A DNA stretch of 64,000 bases from contig JAFLCB010000002.1 in the NCBI GenBank assembly GCA_017302795.1, forward strand, positions 481,967 through 545,966, in the 5' to 3' direction. Positions 42,948-50,941 of the stretch are shown piece after piece. Numbering within the stretch: the first letter of the stretch is position 1; every line of letters begins with the position of its first letter. The notes below the pieces were generated by a model. That model was not told where the DNA came from, did no database searches, and was given only the letters and a program-made list of their open reading frames with translations. This DNA is from Deltaproteobacteria bacterium (lineage in GTDB: Bacteria > Bdellovibrionota > Bdellovibrionia > Bdellovibrionales > JAMPXM01). The translations under genes were made by a program, and so were the position numbers.

Positions 42948-44426
42948 ATGGAATCGTTAAAAAAGAAATATTCAACCCTTAGTTGCGAGCAGGTCTACAA
43001 GATCTGGGCAACCGATCCGCATTTGATCCGGGTGCTTGATTTACGTTCCGAAGCAGAATTTCGCCAGGCCCATGTGCCAGGCGCAGTCCGAACGGCACAG
43101 CAGGATCTTATCAGAGAGCTTGATCAGTTAAATGGTCGTCTCGCCATCGTCGTAGTATCGCCGGAACTGGCAGATGAGGTTGGTTTCGGGATTACAGAGC
43201 GTGAAGATGCGGTTTTGATGAATCAATGTCATCGTTGGCTTGAGCTTCAACATCCGGTTGCTGGTGATGGACTGCGTTCTGTCATATTGGAATTTAAAAG
43301 GAGAGACATGATGGACAATAAGACGACACAAGCTGGGCAGGGGTCGACGGCAAAAGCACTTCTCGAGAACGGCACGATATTTCATCAGCTGTTCGAGCCG
43401 GAATCGTCGACTTACACCTACATCATAGCGGATCGCCAAACCAAAGAAGCGGCAATCATTGATCCTGTTCTCGAGACAGTAGATCGCGATCTGAAGCTGA
43501 TCGACGAGCTTGGGTTACGGCTTGTTTACGCTTTAGATACGCACATTCATGCTGATCACATCACGGGTGCTGGCGAAATTCGCAAACGCACAGAGGCGAA
43601 AACTGCGGTCAGTCGCCGCGCCAATGTTGAATGCGTGGACATTGGACTTGAGGATGGGCAAGAGCTGACGCTTGGAAGCAAGAAAATTAATGTGATCGCA
43701 ACACCTGGCCATACAGACACGTGTCTAACATTTAGTTTTGAGGGAATGGTGTTCACAGGCGACGCGCTTTTGATTCGCGGCTGCGGGCGAACAGATTTCC
43801 AACAAGGGTCTGCCGACGACCTTTTTGATAGTGTAAGAGAAAAGCTCTTCCAGCTTCCCGACGATACAGTTGTGTACCCTGGGCACGATTACCGTGGACT
43901 AACTTCTACGACGATTGGTCTTGAGAAAGCCCACAACCCGCGGCTGGGAGTTAAGAATTCACGTGAAGACTTTAAAAAAATCATGTCAGAGCTGAAGCTC
44001 GCGAATCCAAAAAAGATTCACGAAGCAGTTCCTGCCAACTTGGCATGTGGCCGTCCAAAAGACTCTCGCGTGCTTCACCCGCAAGTCGTCGATGGAATAC
44101 CAGAAATCACGGTCGAGGATGTGCTACGACATTTGCCGGACGCGGAAGCGGGTCGTGTGAAACTTGTCGATGTGCGCCGCCCAGATGAGTTCAACAACGA
44201 GCTCGGGCATATCAAAGGCGCGACGCTGGTGACGCTTGGCCCTGATCTCACGAAGTTTTTAGAAAATGGAAACCGTGCCGAAGAAATTATTTTCGTATGC
44301 CGCAGCGGCGGACGTTCGGGAACTGCAACGGCCGAAAGTATCACGTTTGGGTACAAGTTCACCATCAATATGGTGGGTGGAATGATTCGCTGGAATGAAA
44401 AGAAATATAAAACGGAAAAATCTTAA
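42948..44426 (+). CDS. Rhodanese - persulfide dioxygenase - rhodanese fusion
   Basis: 492 residues in three parts. Residues ~8-115 form a rhodanese-like domain (VLDLRSEAEFRQAHVPGA) whose active-site loop reads VVVSPELADE and lacks Cys, so it is inactive. Residues ~140-370 form an ETHE1-type persulfide dioxygenase (THIHADH 198-204, His 255, Asp 272, His 313, and GCGRTDFQQGSADDL). Residues ~385-490 form an active-looking rhodanese with Cys 451 in VCRSGGRS. An internal in-frame ATG at 43308 has a textbook AAGGAG site, while the first ATG has none visible, so a 372-residue dioxygenase-rhodanese may be the main or a second product. First gene of a tight operon of five. Confidence 0.9.
   Translation: MESLKKKYSTLSCEQVYKIWATDPHLIRVLDLRSEAEFRQAHVPGAVRTAQQDLIRELDQLNGRLAIVVVSPELADEVGFGITEREDAVLMNQCHRWLELQHPVAGDGLRSVILEFKRRDMMDNKTTQAGQGSTAKALLENGTIFHQLFEPESSTYTYIIADRQTKEAAIIDPVLETVDRDLKLIDELGLRLVYALDTHIHADHITGAGEIRKRTEAKTAVSRRANVECVDIGLEDGQELTLGSKKINVIATPGHTDTCLTFSFEGMVFTGDALLIRGCGRTDFQQGSADDLFDSVREKLFQLPDDTVVYPGHDYRGLTSTTIGLEKAHNPRLGVKNSREDFKKIMSELKLANPKKIHEAVPANLACGRPKDSRVLHPQVVDGIPEITVEDVLRHLPDAEAGRVKLVDVRRPDEFNNELGHIKGATLVTLGPDLTKFLENGNRAEEIIFVCRSGGRSGTATAESITFGYKFTINMVGGMIRWNEKKYKTEKS
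43296..43310 (+). promoter_or_regulatory. Strong internal ribosome binding site and start
   Basis: AAAAGGAGAGACATG: Shine-Dalgarno core AGGAG 4 bases before the ATG at 43308, in frame with the surrounding gene and exactly at the linker between the degenerate N-terminal rhodanese and the dioxygenase domain. Confidence 0.6.
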
Positions 44427-44435
44427 GGAGAACAT

Positions 44436-44858
44436 ATGCAACCTGAATGGATCAACGCCCTTATCGGTGGCGCAATCATCGGAATCTCAGTTTCGGTGAT
44501 GCTGTTGTTCAACGGCCGGGTCACTGGCATTAGTGGCATTATCAATGGAGCCTTGACTCCGCAAAAAGGAGACACGCTTTGGCGCGTGCTTTTTATTTTG
44601 GGTCTTGTCTTGGGCGGCTTTACCTTGCGCGGACTCAATGCGTCCGTTTTTGAGGCTGACATGGCAACTTCAGATTGGACCACTGTTGTGGCCGGTCTCC
44701 TCGTGGGATTTGGCACGATTATGGGAAGCGGCTGCACCAGTGGACATGGAGTTTGTGGTATCAGCCGGATGTCGATTCGGTCGATTGTTTCAACTGTAAC
44801 CTTTATTGCAGCAGGCGTTGCCGCAGTTGCACTGTTTCGCCAACTGGGAATTTTCTAG
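44436..44858 (+). CDS. YeeE/YedE-family sulfur-compound transporter, N-terminal-half subunit
   Basis: 140 residues, four hydrophobic helices. The conserved cysteine motif GSGCTSGHGVCGISR (about 98-112) is that of YeeE/YedE (PmpA-like) channels, which move thiosulfate or other sulfane-sulfur compounds. Family members are either one chain or two half-size subunits; this is the first half. Preceded by AAGGAGAAC. It lies 9 bases after the dioxygenase gene and 6 before the partner subunit. Confidence 0.9.
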   Translation: MQPEWINALIGGAIIGISVSVMLLFNGRVTGISGIINGALTPQKGDTLWRVLFILGLVLGGFTLRGLNASVFEADMATSDWTTVVAGLLVGFGTIMGSGCTSGHGVCGISRMSIRSIVSTVTFIAAGVAAVALFRQLGIF

Positions 44859-44864
44859 GGAGAG

Positions 44865-45329
44865 ATGAACATGAACAAATCAGAAAAAAATAATGCTCAA
44901 ATGAACGCGGCTATTGCGGCCCTTGCCGTCGGATTTATTTTCGCTGTTGGTTTAGGGATCTCAGGAATGACGAGACCGAGTAAGGTCGTCGGTTTTTTAG
45001 ATCTCTTTGGCAACTGGGATCCGTCACTGATATTTGTGATGGCCGGTGCAATCGCCGTCCACTTTGTAACTTATAAAGTTATCCGAAAACGCTCGTCTCC
45101 TTTGCTGGTTCCTAACTGGCAAGTGCCGACGAAAACGGAATTGACTCCTGCGCTTGTTATCGGCGCAGTTTTGTTTGGCGCCGGCTGGGGGCTTGGAGGA
45201 TTTTGCCCTGGTCCGGCGATGACGTCTCTAGCAAGTCTCCAGACAAAGCCCGCGATATTTGTGATCAGTATGTTAGTGGGAATGTACCTTTTTAAATTTC
45301 TCGATAAAAAAATGAAACTTCAGAAATGA
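44865..45329 (+). CDS. YeeE/YedE-family sulfur-compound transporter, C-terminal-half subunit
   Basis: 154 residues, about four helices. The second-half signature GLGGFCPGPAMTSLAS (about 110-125) supplies the other conserved cysteine of the transport path. FAVGLGISGMTRPSKVVGFLDLFGNWDPSL is the usual start of the DUF6691-type half (about 25-54). It pairs with the preceding 140-residue subunit. It lies 7 bases before the TauE/SafE gene. Confidence 0.9.
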   Translation: MNMNKSEKNNAQMNAAIAALAVGFIFAVGLGISGMTRPSKVVGFLDLFGNWDPSLIFVMAGAIAVHFVTYKVIRKRSSPLLVPNWQVPTKTELTPALVIGAVLFGAGWGLGGFCPGPAMTSLASLQTKPAIFVISMLVGMYLFKFLDKKMKLQK

Positions 45330-45336
45330 GCTCCGA

Positions 45337-46140
45337 ATGGAACTTCTAGGATACATCGCATCGATATTCATGGGGCTTTCTTTAGGCATGATTGGCGGGG
45401 GAGGATCGATACTGACAGTTCCGATTTTGGTTTACCTTTTTGGAATTGATCCCATTCTTGCAACGGCCTATTCACTATTCATCGTGGGTCTGACGGCCTT
45501 GTTTGGCGGCTTTGGCTATCTTAAAAAGGGCGAAGTTGACATTAAGACGGGTTTCATTTTCGCCGTGCCAAGCTTCATTGGAGTATATCTCACAAGACGC
45601 TACGTAGTACCTAGTCTTCCTGATCCAGTTTTCAGTGTCGGAGAAATTGCAATTAGTAAATCGCTACTGATCATGTTGGTCTTTGCGGTCCTGATGCTAG
45701 CGGCGTCAGTCTCGATGATCAGGGCAAAGAAAACGACCGAAAACCCCAAGGCACCACTCTCCCCGGCAATGAGGTTTGGTCTTATTTCGCTTGAAGGTCT
45801 AATCGTTGGAGGCGTGACCGGCTTTGTCGGTGCCGGTGGAGGATTCTTGATAATTCCCGCGCTTGTCGTTTTGGTGGGAATGCCGATGAAAATCGCCGTC
45901 GGTACATCGTTATTCATAATCGCGGCGAAGTCATTGATTGGTTTCGTCGGCGATCTTCAAGGCACCGCTGTTATCGATTGGAAGCTTATGCTTATCGTCG
46001 CGGCGATCGCGATCGTAGGGCTCTTCTTGGGTATGAGCCTCTCGAAAAAGGTTTCCGAGACTGCGCTAAAGAAAGGTTTTGGATACTTCGTTCTGCTCAT
46101 GGGAGCATTCATTTTGTTTGATCAAATTAAGCGAATGTAA
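45337..46140 (+). CDS. TauE/SafE-family sulfite/anion exporter
   Basis: 267 residues with about eight membrane helices in two repeats. Each repeat starts with the family glycine motif: GLSLGMIGGGGSILTVPILV (about 13-32) and VTGFVGAGGGFLIIPALV (about 163-180). In this operon it would export sulfite made by the dioxygenase, a common arrangement with persulfide dioxygenase genes. It lies 12 bases before the quinone reductase gene. Confidence 0.92.
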   Translation: MELLGYIASIFMGLSLGMIGGGGSILTVPILVYLFGIDPILATAYSLFIVGLTALFGGFGYLKKGEVDIKTGFIFAVPSFIGVYLTRRYVVPSLPDPVFSVGEIAISKSLLIMLVFAVLMLAASVSMIRAKKTTENPKAPLSPAMRFGLISLEGLIVGGVTGFVGAGGGFLIIPALVVLVGMPMKIAVGTSLFIIAAKSLIGFVGDLQGTAVIDWKLMLIVAAIAIVGLFLGMSLSKKVSETALKKGFGYFVLLMGAFILFDQIKRM

Positions 46141-46152
46141 GGGAGCTCTAGA

Positions 46153-47364
46153 ATGGCGAAATCATCCTTTCGAGTTTTGATTCTGGGTGCCGGTACCGGA
46201 GGAATTTCTGTCGCTGCTAAATTAGCGCGGTCCATTGACGCTAGCTCGATCGCGATCGTCGACCCGTCTGAAAATCATTACTATCAACCTATGTGGACAA
46301 TTGCTGGGGCCGGCCTGGCAGACAAAACATCGACCGAAAGATTCACCCGTGATCTTATCCCTGACGGCGTTACGTGGCTGAAGGAACGGGTTGCGGCGGT
46401 CGATCCGGTCGCGAAAACCGTGTCTCTGACTCATGGGTTGAAGGTCGGTTACGACTATCTAGTCGTCGCCACCGGGCTAAAACTTAATTGGGATAAGATC
46501 GATGGCCTCGAAGGTAACCTAGGGAAAAATGGAATCTGTTCCATCTATGAGTACAATCAAGTCGATCAAACGGCAGCGATGATCCAACGGTTTCAAGGTG
46601 GTACCGCTGTATTTGTCATGCCGCCTGTTCCAATCAAGTGCGCAGGTGCACCTCAGAAAATCATGTACCTTGCTGAAAATGTATTCCGATTGAATGGTGT
46701 CCGTCACAAGGCGAAGATACAATTCGCAACCGCCGGTAAGGCCATGTTCGGGATACCAACCTTTGCAAACGCACTAGAAAAAATCGCAAGAGAAAAAGAT
46801 ATTGAGCCAAAGTTTCTTCATAAAATCGTCGGTGTAGATGCCGAAAAAAAAGAAGCCCACTTCGACGTTACTGATGCCGACGGAAAGGTGACCAGACAAA
46901 GTTTAAAATATGATTTGCTGCATTTGGTCCCGGCAATGTCTGCACACCCTTATGTGGCCGAATCTGGATTGGCTTTCGCCGACGGAGATCAAAAAGGTTG
47001 GCTTGAGGTCGATAAATTCACTCTTCAACATCTTAAATACCCGAATATTTTTGGCGTGGGTGACGTTACTGGAGTTCCCAATTCTAAGACTGGCGCAGCG
47101 ATAAGATCGCAGTATCCAATAGTCGTGAAAAACCTCGTCTCGGTAATGAACGGAAAGCCGCCCGTTGAAAAGTACAATGGCTACTCGTCGTGCCCGTTGA
47201 TTACTGAGATTGGGAAAGTGATGCTCGCTGAATTTGGCTACGATGGAAAGTTAATGCCGACATTCCCGCTTGATCCATCGGTTCCGCGGCGGATGATGTG
47301 GCATTTGAAGAAGGACATTCTTCCTACGCTCTATTGGCAAGGAATGATGAGAGGTCTTGCATAG
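46153..47364 (+). CDS. sqr: Sulfide:quinone oxidoreductase, type II-like
   Basis: Membrane-associated FAD enzyme that oxidises sulfide to sulfane sulfur and feeds electrons into the quinone pool. 403 residues. The FAD-binding motif is LILGAGTGGISVAAKLAR (about 9-26), and HYYQPMWTIAGAG follows. Two cysteines match the redox pair of mitochondrial-type SQR: Cys 163 in PIKCAGAPQK and Cys 347 in YSSCPLI. The ATG motif near VVATGLK and FGVGDVTGVPNSKTGAA are also typical. Last gene of the operon; its product would supply persulfide to the dioxygenase-rhodanese fusion. Confidence 0.93.
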   Translation: MAKSSFRVLILGAGTGGISVAAKLARSIDASSIAIVDPSENHYYQPMWTIAGAGLADKTSTERFTRDLIPDGVTWLKERVAAVDPVAKTVSLTHGLKVGYDYLVVATGLKLNWDKIDGLEGNLGKNGICSIYEYNQVDQTAAMIQRFQGGTAVFVMPPVPIKCAGAPQKIMYLAENVFRLNGVRHKAKIQFATAGKAMFGIPTFANALEKIAREKDIEPKFLHKIVGVDAEKKEAHFDVTDADGKVTRQSLKYDLLHLVPAMSAHPYVAESGLAFADGDQKGWLEVDKFTLQHLKYPNIFGVGDVTGVPNSKTGAAIRSQYPIVVKNLVSVMNGKPPVEKYNGYSSCPLITEIGKVMLAEFGYDGKLMPTFPLDPSVPRRMMWHLKKDILPTLYWQGMMRGLA

Positions 47365-47390
47365 TCGATGAACGATCGTTCGATTGAACC

Positions 47391-47404
47391 ATGTGCTGGC
47401 ACAT
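47391..47404. promoter_or_regulatory. Candidate Crp/Fnr-family operator (site 3)
   Basis: ATGTG-CTGG-CACAT, exact 5-4-5 palindrome with one difference in the core from site 1. It lies 27 bases after the sqr stop and 72 bases before the cytochrome c start at 47476. Confidence 0.65.
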
Positions 47405-47475
47405 CGTGCAGCTAGCAGTTTGTTGTTAAGCTGAGCATTGAGTTAGAGGTGGGTTGAAGAGCGAAAGGGACCTAT

Positions 47476-48438
47476 ATGTCACATGCTAGCGGTGAATTTG
47501 GCAAAGGATCCGACTCCAAGGCTTCAGCAGTACAACAGAGTCAGCAAAACAACTCAAACTACGCAATGATAGCGTTGTTTTCGATATTGGTGGTTATCTC
47601 GATCTGGGCGCTTTTCAGCGCGTTTGAGAGTCCGAAGAAAATGGAAGAATCCAAGAAGAAACTAGAGTCTGTAACTTCCGCAAGTGTTTCCAATAGAAAA
47701 ATCATTGCACCTGATTTCTCAAAAACCGGCGATGGCCCTGAGGGGGAAAGTATTCGCAGGGGAAAAGCTCTGCTTGAAAATACTCATGCTCTATTGCCCA
47801 AGTATGTAGGTGCGAAAATCAATTGCACCAGTTGTCACCTTGCGAGTGGGACGACTCCTCAAGCAGGACCGTGGGTTGGAATTGTCACAAAGTTTCCTCA
47901 GTATCGTTCTCGCTCCGGGAAAATGGACACATTGCCAGATCGAGTGAACGACTGCTTCGAGCGAAGTCTCAACGGCAAGCGGCTTCCGCTTGAAAGTCGA
48001 CAAATGACCGACATCATCACCTATATGACTTGGCTTTCAAATGGCTATGAAGTCGGTGCAAAAATCGAAGGAAGCGGAATGCCCAAACTAAAGATTCAAC
48101 GGGCGCCGGATATGGGAAACGGAAAAATAGTCTACCAAGCGAAATGCGCTTCCTGCCATCAGGCAAACGGCAATGGAAGTTACGATGCTATTGGTAAAAA
48201 AATTATTTTTCCACCGCTGTGGGGATCGGACTCATACAACATCGGAGCCGGAATGGCGCGGCTTCACACGGCGGCCGGTTTCGTAAAGCATAATATGCCC
48301 CTTGGCCAAGGTGGAAGTTTGACAGACGACGAGGCGTGGGACGTCGCAGCCTATTTCACCCAGATGAAGCGACCGGACTTTGGTTCAAAAGCCAAAGATT
48401 GGCCTAAAGGGGAGAAGCCTGAAGATGCGCGCTATTAG
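47476..48438 (+). CDS. Membrane-anchored diheme cytochrome c, TsdA-like
   Basis: 320 residues. An N-terminal polar tail, one membrane helix (about 29-49), a charged linker, then two c-type heme domains with CTSCH (117-121) and CASCH (224-228). Cys 160 in RVNDCFERSLNGKRLP occupies the place where thiosulfate dehydrogenases (TsdA) use Cys as a heme ligand, and the GTTPQAGPWVGIVTKFPQYRSR context also fits. It probably oxidises thiosulfate or reduces tetrathionate in the periplasm, or passes electrons from sulfur oxidation. It overlaps the DUF2490 gene by 14 bases. Confidence 0.82.
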   Translation: MSHASGEFGKGSDSKASAVQQSQQNNSNYAMIALFSILVVISIWALFSAFESPKKMEESKKKLESVTSASVSNRKIIAPDFSKTGDGPEGESIRRGKALLENTHALLPKYVGAKINCTSCHLASGTTPQAGPWVGIVTKFPQYRSRSGKMDTLPDRVNDCFERSLNGKRLPLESRQMTDIITYMTWLSNGYEVGAKIEGSGMPKLKIQRAPDMGNGKIVYQAKCASCHQANGNGSYDAIGKKIIFPPLWGSDSYNIGAGMARLHTAAGFVKHNMPLGQGGSLTDDEAWDVAAYFTQMKRPDFGSKAKDWPKGEKPEDARY

Positions 48439-49090
48439 GTTTTTCCTCACCTTGATTCTGAATTTTGTCATTGTGCTACTGTTCACTGGTGGCGCAGCGA
48501 TCGCCAGCGACGAGGTTTGGGGAGTTTTTCAGTTTCGAATGAAGCTACAGGGTAGTCAGCAGGTATTTGCTGAATATGTTCGGCGCGATCGAGGTGGTCT
48601 TTTTGAAAGTCGCAATCTGGATTTATTTCGATTATCTTATGGCGCGAAAATCGAGGATTCGTCTTGGGGCTACCTCGTGGGCGGCGCATTTATAGATTTT
48701 GAAACTGGGGGAAACGAGCGTCGGCTTCATCAGTTTGCTGTTTATAACAGAACATTCGCAAACGTCGCAGGAGTCATCGGGCGTTTTGGTTTTGAGCAAC
48801 GGCAATTTACGGGTGACGATAGCATTTATTGGCGAATTAGAAATCGTCTTCAGCTGAATTTGCTTCCTCAATTTTCTATCGGCCCCTCGGTTTATGATGA
48901 AATTTTATATGCAGTAGACGGTCGAACGAGATTTGCTACTGGGTTCAATGAAAACAGATTTGGAGTTGGCCTACGCTATCATCGTGAAGATTTTGAAGTG
49001 TTGATCTATCACACGGCGGCCCACCTAAAAACTCTAAGGCGAGAAGATCGTGTCGAGTGGCTTCAGCTTCAGACTATTTATTCGTTCTAG
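48425..49090 (+). CDS. DUF2490-family outer-membrane beta-barrel protein
   Basis: 221 residues from the ATG at 48425, inside the end of the cytochrome gene; GGGGAG precedes it. The signal peptide ends near AIA-SDEVW (about residue 27). The rest is a small barrel: EYVRRDRGGLFESRNLDLFRL, repeated aromatic-rich strands with the RxRNRLQLN signature and a final LQTIYSF with terminal Phe. DUF2490 proteins are predicted porin-like barrels of unknown substrate. The overlap with the diheme cytochrome implies coupled expression. Confidence 0.78.
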   Translation: MRAIRFFLTLILNFVIVLLFTGGAAIASDEVWGVFQFRMKLQGSQQVFAEYVRRDRGGLFESRNLDLFRLSYGAKIEDSSWGYLVGGAFIDFETGGNERRLHQFAVYNRTFANVAGVIGRFGFEQRQFTGDDSIYWRIRNRLQLNLLPQFSIGPSVYDEILYAVDGRTRFATGFNENRFGVGLRYHREDFEVLIYHTAAHLKTLRREDRVEWLQLQTIYSF

Positions 49091-49107
49091 AAGTACACAA
49101 CCCTAAG

Positions 49108-49159
49108 GTACCTCCTACCTTTTGGTAGCGCATGTGCGCTACCAAAAGGTAGGAGGTAC
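49108..49159. repeat. Gene-end palindrome (52 bp), GTACCTCCTAC variant
   Basis: 25-base arms 49108-49132 and 49135-49159 are exact complements around TG. Outer GTACCTCCTAC with T in place of G, matched by the compensating A in the other arm; inner CTTTTGGTAGCGCA. It lies between convergent genes and abuts the DUF533 stop. Confidence 0.95.
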
Positions 49160-49160
49160 G

Positions 49161-49853
49161 TTAAGCGAGCTCGCTTGCTTTCTTTGCTTGTCGTTCAAGC
49201 TCCGCTTGAAGTCCGGGCGGTATATTTAACTGCCTAGCTAGCTCACCTAGGTAGGCTTTCTCCATAAAGTTTTGTTCATCTATAGCCAGGAGACTTGCAA
49301 GGTACATTTCGGTCGCCATCGCTTCATCCGCCGAATGCTTAGCAACTTCTGCTGGATCCAGCGGTTTTGCGAGTTCGGTTTCAAACCAGCGCTGCAGCTG
49401 CGGATCATCTGTAATTTTGCGAACCTCGCTATCAATCATTTCACGCTCTCGTCCGTCGATGTGTCCATCGGCTTTCGAGGCGGCGATCAGGGCGATCAAA
49501 ATAGCTTTACTGTGTGCTTCTTCCTGAGACGGAGAGAGTTGCCCAAGCGGCTGTATCGGGGGAGTGCCAGCTTTTCCGTCTTGCTTCTGGTGGTTTTGGT
49601 AGGCCTTGTACGCGAGGGTCCCAATTACGGCAAGACCGCCATATTTAAGTACCTTGCCCCCCATCTTTCTACCCGACTTACTGCCAAGCAAAAGTCCTAA
49701 CGCACCTCCCGCCAAAGCGGCGCCCCCTTTTCCGGTAAGTATCGAAGAGAGATCATCGGGAATATTCTGTCTCGAATTAGGTAACGACGAATTGTTCTTA
49801 GAGTGGTCAGTGCTGTTCCCCAATAATTGTTCAAGCAAGAACTTGGTATTCAT
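49161..49853 (-). CDS. DUF533/TerB-like protein (YebE-like)
   Basis: 230 residues. A Gly/Ala-rich hydrophobic segment (GKGGAALAGGALGLLLGSKS with a further helix to about 85) resembles the membrane-inserting start of DUF533. The C-terminal domain (about 110-228) is TerB-like: ALIAASKADGHIDGREREMI (acidic metal-site motif) and MATEMYLASLLAIDEQNFMEK. The function of the family is unknown; stress or envelope roles are proposed. It converges on the DUF2490 gene. Confidence 0.85.
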   Translation of the reverse strand: MNTKFLLEQLLGNSTDHSKNNSSLPNSRQNIPDDLSSILTGKGGAALAGGALGLLLGSKSGRKMGGKVLKYGGLAVIGTLAYKAYQNHQKQDGKAGTPPIQPLGQLSPSQEEAHSKAILIALIAASKADGHIDGREREMIDSEVRKITDDPQLQRWFETELAKPLDPAEVAKHSADEAMATEMYLASLLAIDEQNFMEKAYLGELARQLNIPPGLQAELERQAKKASELA

Positions 49854-49993
49854 ATTTTCCTCGGGATTAAGAGTTGCGACAAGAGCGCCAATAGCGCGAC
49901 TTTCTTATAACTAGGCTAGTCGCCAATTCGGATTAGAAAAAATTGATAAATACCATCGATGTCATACTTTAAACGAATGTCCGAGGTGCCTCG

Positions 49994-50122
49994 ATGTTTC
50001 GCACGACTTTACATGTCGTGATGACCAAACAAGCTCATGTCCTCGATGAAGATGTCAGAAGGTTTTTGACGGCGCTGGTCAAGGGATCTTCTTGGGAAAA
50101 TTCGACATTTTTAGTTCTGTGA
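49994..50122 (+). CDS. Small open reading frame, 42 residues, doubtful
   Basis: ATG at 49994 with GAGGTG about 8 bases upstream, ending TGA at 50122. The product begins MFRTTLHVVMTKQAHVLDED and shows no signal or membrane segment. It fills most of the gap between the DUF533 gene and the amidotransferase gene. It may be a remnant or a leader peptide. I see no homology. Confidence 0.25.
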   Translation: MFRTTLHVVMTKQAHVLDEDVRRFLTALVKGSSWENSTFLVL

Positions 50123-50137
50123 TATTACGATCTCTGC

Positions 50138-50941
50138 ATGTGTCAGCTTCTTGGAATGAATTGTAATGTTCCTACAGATATTTGTTTTTCATTGGCGGGA
50201 TTTCAAGCCCGAGGCGGTCTTACCGATGTACATCGGGACGGCTGGGGCATTGCTTTCTTCGAGGGGCGAGGAGTGCGGAAGTTCCTAGACCACGCGCCGT
50301 CCGCACATTCGCCGATTGCGGCTTTTGTTCGAGAATACCCGATCAAGTCGACCAATGTGATTGCTCATATCCGCCGCGCCACTCAGGGTAAAGTTTCTCT
50401 TGAGAACACTCATCCGTTTCAGCGTGAGCTATGGGGTTACTACTGGATTTTTGCTCATAACGGAAATGTTCCTAACTTTCATCCAGTTTTAGAAGGAGTC
50501 ACCAAACCGGTCGGGGAAACCGACAGTGAGAGAATTTTCTGCTGGTTCATTCAGGAGATGCTTCGAGAACACGGTGAAACCGCTCCAACAACGGAGAAGC
50601 TTCTTTTAACAGTCCAAAGACTTGCGATTGAGGTAGGGAAAAAAGGAGAATTCAATTTTCTGATGTCGAATGGACAAGTGTTGTTTGCTCATTGCTCGAC
50701 ACAACTCTCTTACATATCACGAAAAGCGCCGTTCAAGACGGCCCGGCTGAGAGACAAGGAAATCGAAGTCGATTTTAGTGAAGTGACGAATTCGACGGAT
50801 CGTGTCGCCATCATTGCAACGACACCACTGACAGAGAACGAGGAGTGGACACAGATGGACCCTGGCACTCTTTGTCTCTTTTTCGACGGCGAGCTGATAA
50901 GCAAAATGAATACAGTTCCTGGTGTTCGCACTCGGTTTTAA
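50138..50941 (+). CDS. Class II glutamine amidotransferase (YafJ-like)
   Basis: 267 residues. The N-terminal nucleophile is Cys 2 (MCQLLGMNCNVPTDICFSL), exposed after methionine removal. Gln-binding motifs are DGWGIAFFEGRG, NVIAHIRRATQGKVSLENTHPF and FAHNGNVPNF. It lacks a synthase domain, as in YafJ/DUG3-like enzymes that act on glutamyl compounds such as glutathione derivatives. The substrate is not decidable here. Its stop overlaps the convergent LysR gene's stop by 4 bases. Confidence 0.88.
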   Translation: MCQLLGMNCNVPTDICFSLAGFQARGGLTDVHRDGWGIAFFEGRGVRKFLDHAPSAHSPIAAFVREYPIKSTNVIAHIRRATQGKVSLENTHPFQRELWGYYWIFAHNGNVPNFHPVLEGVTKPVGETDSERIFCWFIQEMLREHGETAPTTEKLLLTVQRLAIEVGKKGEFNFLMSNGQVLFAHCSTQLSYISRKAPFKTARLRDKEIEVDFSEVTNSTDRVAIIATTPLTENEEWTQMDPGTLCLFFDGELISKMNTVPGVRTRF

